A stretch of 11,077 nucleotides of DNA. It comes from JBCDCU01 sp039180865. GTDB lineage: Bacteria > Pseudomonadota > Alphaproteobacteria > Rhizobiales > JACESI01. The stretch spans positions 1 to 11,077 of the forward strand of contig JBCDCZ010000150.1 in assembly GCA_039180865.1 (NCBI GenBank), read 5' to 3'. Positions 6,332-11,077 of this stretch are shown piece by piece (position 1 is the stretch's first letter; each line of letters begins with the position of its first letter). A program made the translations under genes and the position numbers. Below the pieces are notes generated by a model, which ran no database searches, had not been told where the DNA came from, and saw only the letters and a list, made by a program, of their open reading frames with translations.

Positions 6332-6868
6332 ATGATTACACTTATCGCCTTCCGTCACGCAAAGTCCTCTTGGGCCATGCCGGGTATGGAAGATTTCGAC
6401 CGTCCGCTTGCGGAACGAGGGTTGAGAGATGCGCCGCAAATGGCGGCGTGGCTGGTTGAAACAGGCCGTGGTCCCGATTTGATTGTGTCCTCGCCTTCAC
6501 AGCGTACACGCGAAACGCTCGACCTTTTGATGGGACCTCTGAAGGCTGAGAATGGCGGTCCAAAGGTTCGCTATGAGGCGTCACTTTATCTTCCGGGTCC
6601 AGCTGATATCCATTATTGCCTCAGTCATACTGAAGATGATGCCAAGACGGTTCTTCTGATATCCCATAATCCGGGCCTTCATGAAGCTGTTCTGCAGTTC
6701 CTTGCTGCGGAGGAAGAACATGCTGCAGGCTCCCTTCGTTCACACTACCCAACGGCAGCCTGTGCCATCATTGAGTTTCCCGCTTCAAGCTGGAAAGACC
6801 TTTCCTGGGGCACGGGTAGGCTGGCCGCTTATATGCATCCTAAAATGCTTGCCGGTGAACCGGCCTAA
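6332..6868 (+). CDS. sixA: SixA-type phosphohistidine phosphatase
   Basis: The 178-residue product belongs to the histidine phosphatase (phosphoglycerate mutase-like) superfamily. FRHAKSSW at 7-14 carries the catalytic RH (R8, H9). SPSQRTRET (54-62) supplies the second Arg (R58), E82 the acid residue, and SHNPG (111-115) the second His (H112). RHAKSSW rather than RHGET places it in the small SixA-like branch. E. coli SixA removes phosphate from histidine-phosphotransfer domains such as that of ArcB and from the nitrogen phosphotransferase system; the partner here is unknown. ATG 6332 is chosen because it puts the first strand (MITLIAFRHA) at the N-terminus; the in-frame ATG at 6251 would add 27 residues translated from the enhancer-like region. 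Shine-Dalgarno is weak. It is divergent from flgE. Substrate assignment is inferred. Confidence 0.85.
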   Translation: MITLIAFRHAKSSWAMPGMEDFDRPLAERGLRDAPQMAAWLVETGRGPDLIVSSPSQRTRETLDLLMGPLKAENGGPKVRYEASLYLPGPADIHYCLSHTEDDAKTVLLISHNPGLHEAVLQFLAAEEEHAAGSLRSHYPTAACAIIEFPASSWKDLSWGTGRLAAYMHPKMLAGEPA

Positions 6869-6983
6869 GCGCTATGGGCGGCGCGAAGAATTTGCTACAC
6901 AAGTGCTAGCTCGCATTTACAAGGCCCACCCAAAAGAACGACAGCCTTAGCGCAAACCCACCAGGGGCCAGAACCGGACATCG

Positions 6984-8210
6984 ATGGCGCAGAACCCATA
7001 TCCTGCTACGGGCTGGCGTAGCCCGCTGATGATGCTGATGATCATGCAGGCGGGCATGCAGTTTTCTTTTGCTGCCTGGTGGGTTCTGATCAAGAATTTC
7101 GCCGTGGACGAGGTCGGCTTCACGGGTTGGGAAATCGGCATCCAGGAGACGATCCGCGAGATCCCGGGGTTTCTGGCCTTCCTCGCAGTCTATCTCATCT
7201 TGTTCATGACCGAACGGACTTTGGCGCTTCTGTCACTGGTTTTTCTTGGCGTTGGTGTTGCGATAACAGGCGTATTCGATACGACATTCGGGCTTCTCGC
7301 CACCACCTTCATCATGTCGATTGGCTTCCATTATTATGAGACCTGCAACCAATCGCTCTCGCTACAATGGTTGCCGAAGAACAAGGCCGCCCACCAAATG
7401 GGCCAGATCGTAGCGGCGGGAGCCTTCGCACAACTCGTCGCCTATGGCATTATTTTTGTCGTCTGGCAGACGTTTCAATTGTCCTTCGCGCTCGTCTTCG
7501 CGCTAACCGGCTCGATCACGCTTGTCGCCGTCCTGCTGATCATCTTTTTCTTCCCGCCAATCGAAACCAAAGTTGTGCAGCGTCGCCATCTCGTTCTCCG
7601 AAAGAGATACTGGCTCTATTACCTGCTGACCTTCATGAGCGGCGCACGTCGTCAGATCTTCGTCGTGTTTGCCGCCCTGATGATGGTTGAGAAATTTGAT
7701 TTCGACGTCCATCACATGGCAAGCCTCTTTTTAATCAACGGCGTGATCAATATGGTGCTCGCGCCACAGATCGGTCGCCTGATCGGCTATATCGGGGAAC
7801 GGCACGCACTGACGCTCGAATATATCGGACTCATCGGTGTGTTTGTGGCATACGCCTTTGTCTCAGATGCATTCTGGGCATCCGTCCTTTACGTCATTGA
7901 TCACGTCTTCTTTGCGATGGCGATCGCTATGCGTACCTATTTCCAGAAGATCGCAGATCCGGCAGACATTGCGCCCACCGCTGGCGTCGCGTTTACGATC
8001 AATCATATTGCATCGGTTTTCACACCGATCCTGTTCGGTTTGTTGTGGCTCTATTCGCCACCTGCGGTCTTCCTGTCAGGCGCCGCAATGGCCTTCATTA
8101 GTCTAATCCTGGCCCTGATGGTGCCCCGAGACCCGCAGGAAGGAAACGAGGTTGACAGGTTCTGGGATCGTCCGTCGTCAGCGCGACCGGCACCGGGCCC
8201 CGCAGAATAG
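6984..8210 (+). CDS. Major facilitator superfamily transporter, substrate unknown
   Basis: The 408-residue product is very hydrophobic, with roughly 11-12 predicted membrane helices. They form two bundles separated by a basic cytoplasmic loop near 195-215 (VVQRRHLVLRKRYW), as in 12-helix MFS permeases. Segments such as LLATTFIMSIGFHYYETCNQ and the conserved-looking HQMGQIVAAGAFAQLVAYG contain polar residues inside or beside helices that may line the channel. The C-terminal tail after about 385 is polar and proline-rich. I do not recognise a subfamily or substrate. ATG 6984 is accepted because it precedes the first helix with a short polar leader; its only Shine-Dalgarno candidate, AGGGG, is about 16 nt away, and a start near residue 16 is possible. 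It lies 115 nt after sixA with no clear terminator between, so co-transcription is possible. Confidence 0.82.
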   Translation: MAQNPYPATGWRSPLMMLMIMQAGMQFSFAAWWVLIKNFAVDEVGFTGWEIGIQETIREIPGFLAFLAVYLILFMTERTLALLSLVFLGVGVAITGVFDTTFGLLATTFIMSIGFHYYETCNQSLSLQWLPKNKAAHQMGQIVAAGAFAQLVAYGIIFVVWQTFQLSFALVFALTGSITLVAVLLIIFFFPPIETKVVQRRHLVLRKRYWLYYLLTFMSGARRQIFVVFAALMMVEKFDFDVHHMASLFLINGVINMVLAPQIGRLIGYIGERHALTLEYIGLIGVFVAYAFVSDAFWASVLYVIDHVFFAMAIAMRTYFQKIADPADIAPTAGVAFTINHIASVFTPILFGLLWLYSPPAVFLSGAAMAFISLILALMVPRDPQEGNEVDRFWDRPSSARPAPGPAE

Positions 8211-8336
8211 CGTGCGAGACAACCTGCGGCGCCCCTTCAACACCGGCGCTTAAACGAAACAAATCACGCAAAGATCACCCGCTTTTTCCTTGCCCCCACC
8301 GGATCGGCAATCTACCTTCAATACATACACCGCGCC

Positions 8337-8342
8337 GGAGGA
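8337..8342 (+). promoter_or_regulatory. Strong ribosome binding site fixing a TTG start
   Basis: GGAGGA at 8337-8342 is a near-perfect Shine-Dalgarno sequence 6 nt before TTG 8349. The downstream frame has no ATG at all, so this site decides the start. Confidence 0.8.
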
Positions 8343-8348
8343 CAGTCC

Positions 8349-8954
8349 TTGCGTTTGTTTTGCTCAGTAAGATTTAAACTCGCGCCATTCTTAGCTTTAG
8401 CGACTTTTTTCGCGTCATTTGCAGCCCTCGGGCAACCTGCTGCGGCAGAAGTGCTTTTCAAACAGGATTTCAAGTACTTCACCGTGCGAGGCAAAAACAC
8501 GGTGCAAATTTTCAAGGATTTTCAACGCCGTTCACCGATCAAAGCCAAAGGTGAAAATGACGCAACGCTTGGCGTTGCTACAATCCAGTTCACACCGGAA
8601 GTTCAATACGTGACGAAAAATGGGAGATGCCGCGTCGGCACTGCGACTGTAACGGCTGATGTGACAATCCACCTACCGCGCTGGGCAAATTACAAAGGCG
8701 CTTCGGAAGTAAACCAACGTCGCTGGGACAGGTTTGTTGCCGATATCAAGGATCACGAGTTAACGCACGCGGCAATTGCCCGCAAATATGCTGATCGTAT
8801 ACAGCGCAAAATAGAGAGTTTCCTATCGAGGCCAGATTGCGAAACGCTGGAGAACGCGCTTGCTCAAGCGGCGCTTTCCCTTCTTGAAAAACACGACCGC
8901 GAGCAGCGTGCTTTTGATGAGCGCGAATATCGCCGCCTGTTTGGCGGAACCTAG
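8349..8954 (+). CDS. Secreted DUF922 protein, predicted Zn-dependent protease
   Basis: The 201-residue product starts at TTG. It opens with a Sec-type signal peptide: a basic start (VRFK), a hydrophobic core (LAPFLALATFFASFAALG) and an AxA-type site, PAAAE, near residues 33-34. The mature part has HELTH at 136-140, an HExxH zinc-metalloprotease motif inside DHELTHAAIARKYADRI, which is the signature I associate with DUF922/COG5661. It should act in the periplasm or outside the cell. Cys94 and Cys164 are the only cysteines after the signal and could form a disulfide. The C-terminus is highly charged and helical. Start choice rests on GGAGGA 6 nt upstream and the lack of any internal Met codon. 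It is followed by a terminator shared with the converging reductase gene. Substrate is unknown, and proteolysis is predicted from the motif only. Confidence 0.85.
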   Translation: MRLFCSVRFKLAPFLALATFFASFAALGQPAAAEVLFKQDFKYFTVRGKNTVQIFKDFQRRSPIKAKGENDATLGVATIQFTPEVQYVTKNGRCRVGTATVTADVTIHLPRWANYKGASEVNQRRWDRFVADIKDHELTHAAIARKYADRIQRKIESFLSRPDCETLENALAQAALSLLEKHDREQRAFDEREYRRLFGGT

Positions 8955-8982
8955 ACTGCCTTAACCGGGAAGCGGCATGAGC

Positions 8983-9014
8983 GCTCGGCGATCAGGAGAC
9001 GCCGAGCTTCTTTT
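8983..9014 (+). terminator. Rho-independent terminator after the DUF922 gene, inside the reductase 3' end
   Basis: GCTCGGCG (8983-8990) pairs perfectly with CGCCGAGC (9000-9007) across a 9-nt loop, followed by TTCTTTT (9008-9014). The T-rich side is on the + strand, so it ends the DUF922 transcript. The right arm and loop code for the last residues and stop of the converging reductase gene, which has no T tract in its own direction. Confidence 0.7.
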
Positions 9015-10017
9015 GAAGGCTGGTTGAAGACGTCGTATATTGGAAGACGATCCGCTCGTCAGGCGAGATGATTTTCTTCGCGGCGTGGGCCATTAAAGCC
9101 GCCTCGTGAAAGCCCGAGAGGATAAGCTTCAACTTTCCGGGGTAAGTGTTGATGTCACCGATTGCGAAAATCCCGGGCTCGGATGTCTCGAATTTTTCGG
9201 TGTCGACCGCAATCAGATTTTGATCGAGATTAAGCCCCCAATTCGCAACCGGACCGAGTTTCATTGTGAGACCGAAAAAAGGGAGTATGCGCGTACAGGA
9301 GACATCCTGTTCGCCATCAACGGTCTTCACTAGAGCCGCACTCACCTGACCGTCCGATCCCTTCAGGCCCGTTGCCTGACCGAGCACGAAATTCATGCGC
9401 CCCTCATCAACAAGCGCGCGCATCTTGTTAACACTGTCGGGCGCGGCCCGGAAGGCATCGCGACGATGCATCAAGGTTACAGAATTTGCGACGGGCTCAA
9501 GGCTCAATGTCCAATCAAGTGCGGAATCGCCCCCCCCGATGATGAGGACATCTTCCCCCCTGAAAGCCTCTATTTGACGTACTGAATAGAATATCGACGT
9601 ACCTTCGTACGCTTCTATTTCGGGGATCGGTGGACGCTTCGGCAGGAACGACCCTCCGCCCGCAGCGATTACGATAACCTTCGCTAGAAATTCGATGCCA
9701 GCATCGGTCTTGATCCGAAAGCGGCCATCATCCTGACGCTCCAGTTCCTCAACCATTTGCGAGAAATGGAACTCCGGCCCGAATGGCTTGATCTGATCCA
9801 TCAGGTTATCAACCAGCCCCTGTCCGGTAACAACCGGGAAACCAGGAATGTCGTAAATGGGCTTTTCCGGATAGAGTTCGGCGCATTGCCCGCCTGGACG
9901 GTCCAAAATATCAATCAAGTGGCATTTGATATCGAGAAGACCGAGCTCGAATACGGCAAAGAGGCCGACCGGCCCGGCGCCAACAATCACTGCATCGGTT
10001 TCAATAAACTCTGTCAT
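8992..10017 (-). CDS. Ferredoxin-NADP reductase, thioredoxin-reductase-like type
   Basis: This flavoprotein (EC 1.18.1.2) moves electrons between NADPH and ferredoxin in the cytoplasm. The 341-residue product has an FAD-binding GAGPVG (13-18) and RPGGQCAELYPEKPIYDIPG (40-59), typical of this class. It also has an NADPH-binding GGGDSA (161-166) with HRRDAFRA (184-191), and the second FAD motif FAIGDINTYPGKLKLILSGF (284-303). The CxxC pair of true thioredoxin reductases is absent, which is why ferredoxin reductase is preferred. Length agrees with YumC-type and Rhodopseudomonas enzymes (about 330-350). ATG 10017 is preferred because it gives MTEFIETDAVIVGAGP and has AGGGGGA just upstream; an in-frame ATG at 10053 adds 12 residues. 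It follows the ferredoxin gene on the same strand, separated by 136 nt with no clear terminator, so the pair probably functions together. Confidence 0.9.
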   Translation of the reverse strand: MTEFIETDAVIVGAGPVGLFAVFELGLLDIKCHLIDILDRPGGQCAELYPEKPIYDIPGFPVVTGQGLVDNLMDQIKPFGPEFHFSQMVEELERQDDGRFRIKTDAGIEFLAKVIVIAAGGGSFLPKRPPIPEIEAYEGTSIFYSVRQIEAFRGEDVLIIGGGDSALDWTLSLEPVANSVTLMHRRDAFRAAPDSVNKMRALVDEGRMNFVLGQATGLKGSDGQVSAALVKTVDGEQDVSCTRILPFFGLTMKLGPVANWGLNLDQNLIAVDTEKFETSEPGIFAIGDINTYPGKLKLILSGFHEAALMAHAAKKIISPDERIVFQYTTSSTSLQKKLGVS

Positions 10018-10153
10018 AGTTCCCCCTAACGTATCCGTACCGGTCATCATCAACGCATATCAAAAGGCGCCCGATGAGAAGGTACGATTTTCGAATAGAA
10101 GAGTTTGATGGGAAATTCATTGTCCGAACGCACGCAGGTCGATTGACGGAGCG

Positions 10154-10474
10154 TTACGCCTGTTGCTCAGGGACAGTGACCACCAAGCCGTCCAGTTCGT
10201 CGCTCACCCGAATTTGACAGGACAGGCGTGATGTAGGACGGACATCGAAGGCAAAGTCGAGCATATCTTCTTCCATCGGTTCGACTTCGCCAGTCTTTTC
10301 TTTCCAGTCGTCAGCAATGTAGACATGGCAGGTTGCGCAGGCGCATGCTCCACCGCATTCCGCTTCAATTCCCGGCACGTCGTTCTTGATGGCAGCCTCC
10401 ATGACCGTACTGCCGTTGTCGGCATCAACGTCACGCTTATCGCCATCGTGAAGGATGAAAGTAATCTTAGCCAT
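10154..10474 (-). CDS. [2Fe-2S] ferredoxin, adrenodoxin/FdVI type
   Basis: The 106-residue product is a small acidic cytosolic electron carrier. Cluster ligands are Cys40, Cys46 and Cys49 in ECGGACACATCHVY (CX5CX2C) and Cys86 in SRLSCQIRV. The spacing and the following RVSDELDGLVVTVPE tail fit the vertebrate-type family (adrenodoxin, putidaredoxin, Isc Fdx, Rhodobacter FdVI) and not plant-type ferredoxins. Cys44 is an extra, non-ligand cysteine. Such proteins serve cytochrome P450s, Fe-S cluster assembly or ring-hydroxylating oxygenases; no hsc/isc genes or P450 lie in this window, so the acceptor is open. ATG 10474 follows ACGGGACGGG, a usable ribosome binding site. The reductase gene downstream is the obvious electron donor. 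Confidence 0.92.
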   Translation of the reverse strand: MAKITFILHDGDKRDVDADNGSTVMEAAIKNDVPGIEAECGGACACATCHVYIADDWKEKTGEVEPMEEDMLDFAFDVRPTSRLSCQIRVSDELDGLVVTVPEQQA

Positions 10475-10509
10475 GCCCGTCCCGTTTTCACTTCTCTCAA
10501 CGCTGAACC

Positions 10510-10538
10510 GGACTTAAAGAAACCCGCGCGTGTGTCAA
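10510..10538 (-). promoter_or_regulatory. Possible sigma-70-type promoter of the ferredoxin gene
   Basis: On the - strand a perfect TTGACA lies at 10533-10538. At a 16-17 nt spacing the -10 region reads TAAGTC/AAGTCC, a poor match. A start near 10503 would leave a leader of about 29 nt before the ferredoxin ATG, which is sensible. Only the -35 element is convincing. Confidence 0.35.
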
Positions 10539-10608
10539 GAGACGAAGCAGCAGCAGGGGGAAAAGCAGGCGCTTACAGGGACGACGATGGACGGTTGTAG
10601 ATGGGTCC

Positions 10609-10631
10609 TGTCACGTGCCATGCACGTGACA
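10609..10631. promoter_or_regulatory. Perfect 10+10 bp palindrome with two CACGTG cores, candidate operator
   Basis: TGTCACGTGC (10609-10618) and GCACGTGACA (10622-10631) are exact reverse complements around a 3-nt CAT spacer. Each arm holds a CACGTG, and the two cores are 11 bp apart, about one helical turn. There is no T tract on either side, so an intrinsic terminator is unlikely; a binding site for a dimeric or tetrameric regulator fits better. It lies 135 bp upstream of the ferredoxin start and 58 bp after the hpt stop. Confidence 0.6.
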
Positions 10632-10689
10632 TAGAATATTTGCTCCACTGAAAGAGCCTGATGACCCTAGCTCAATAGATGAGCACAGT

Positions 10690-11067
10690 TCAGTGCGTAT
10701 CGAGAAGGCTCGCGATGAAAGTGCGGGTCTCTTTAAGGGTCGCCTCTAGCGCGTCAAGATCCGCGAGTTGCTCCCTTTCGCAAGCGCCTTCAATAAGGAG
10801 TGCAGCTTCCGCTACATGCCACGCACCAATGTTGCGCGCCGATCCTTTGATCGTATGCGCTGCCTGGAAACGCTCATCGGACGTCACGGCACCTTTGATC
10901 CTTGCCAGACACAACTCGGATTGTTTCAAAAAGAGTCGAAGAACCTCTTGTTCAAGCGAACGATCACCAAGTGTTTGCTTCGCCAGATGAACAAGATCAA
11001 GTGGGCTTTCACGTCCCGGGCGCTTGGCCTTGGGCATTCCATCGTAGGTCAAAACGGTCGCAACCAT
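10690..11067 (-). CDS. Histidine phosphotransfer (Hpt) domain protein
   Basis: The product is 125 residues as drawn, made of helices consistent with a single Hpt four-helix bundle. AAHTIKGSARNIGAWHVAEA (69-88) contains the HxxKG(S/T)A phosphorylation motif, with His71 as phospho-acceptor. LVHLAKQTLGDRSLEQEVLR (25-44) is the conserved preceding helix pair. Such proteins relay phosphate between hybrid sensor kinases and response regulators in the cytoplasm; no kinase or regulator is in view, so its pathway is unknown. The frame stays open past ATG 11067 to the window edge, and ATG 11037 (MPKAKRPG) is another candidate, so the start is uncertain and the gene may be truncated by the window. It is separated from the ferredoxin gene by 215 nt that hold the CACGTG palindrome. 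Confidence 0.85.
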   Translation of the reverse strand: MVATVLTYDGMPKAKRPGRESPLDLVHLAKQTLGDRSLEQEVLRLFLKQSELCLARIKGAVTSDERFQAAHTIKGSARNIGAWHVAEAALLIEGACEREQLADLDALEATLKETRTFIASLLDTH

Positions 11068-11077
11068 TTTCTTTGCC

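Noticed and set aside
6681..6950. 89-codon open frame overlapping the sixA 3' end and running into the gap before the transporter gene.
   Set aside because: Most of it is sixA read in another frame; it has no plausible ribosome binding site and no recognisable product.
8229..8249. GCGCC/GGCGC inverted repeat after the transporter gene considered as a terminator.
   Set aside because: Five-pair stem, 11-nt loop and no T tract, so not supportable.
10646..10695. Nested inverted repeats (CACTGAA/TTCAGTG and GCTCA/TGAGC) at the hpt 3' end considered as a terminator.
   Set aside because: The outer arms are 36 nt apart, the inner stem has five pairs, and neither strand shows a T tract; possibly chance.
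1..11077. Search for CRISPR arrays, tRNAs, insertion sequences, integrases, phage genes or defence/toxin genes.
   Set aside because: None seen: no regularly spaced direct repeats, transposase motifs or tRNA-like cloverleaf, and all genes belong to housekeeping or motility families.

Overview
The window comes from an alphaproteobacterium, most likely a Rhizobiales-like or related motile lineage. FlbT and FlaF, flagellin regulators essentially restricted to Alphaproteobacteria, sit directly after a flagellin gene, and the flagellar axial genes are governed by a consensus sigma-54 promoter. By eye the base composition is moderately GC-rich and even, with no sign of a mobile element. Genus cannot be fixed from the sequence alone.

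Region 1 (1-6330) is flagellar. On the + strand are the last 63 codons of a flagellin gene, a strong terminator, then flbT and flaF, which overlap by 65 nt and end at a second terminator. Converging on them from the - strand is flgE-flgK-flgL (hook, then the two hook-filament junction proteins), transcribed from a compact control region between flgE and the next gene. That region holds a perfect-core sigma-54 promoter (6125-6139), a consensus-matching IHF site with an A-tract (6155-6180), and a cluster of repeated CGGCA motifs (6212-6260) about 100-147 bp upstream of the predicted start. The layout matches the enhancer/IHF/sigma-54 design of late flagellar promoters in Caulobacter. FlgL (508 aa) is unusually long and carries extra central sequence.

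Region 2 (6332-8954, + strand) holds three apparently unrelated genes: a SixA-type phosphohistidine phosphatase, a major facilitator superfamily transporter of unknown substrate, and a secreted DUF922-type protein with an HExxH zinc-protease motif that starts with TTG and has no internal methionine.

Region 3 (8992-11067, - strand) holds a thioredoxin-reductase-like ferredoxin-NADP reductase, an adrenodoxin-type [2Fe-2S] ferredoxin just upstream of it (a plausible redox pair), and a small histidine-phosphotransfer (Hpt) protein at the window edge. Between the ferredoxin and hpt genes lies a striking 10+10 bp perfect palindrome built on two CACGTG cores, a candidate operator.

I see no tRNA, rRNA, CRISPR, insertion sequence, toxin-antitoxin or defence genes, and no gene-free stretch longer than 300 bases. 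No clearly new multi-gene system is present. The most interesting signals are regulatory: the flgE control region, an intragenic sigma-54 match in flgE, and the CACGTG palindrome.
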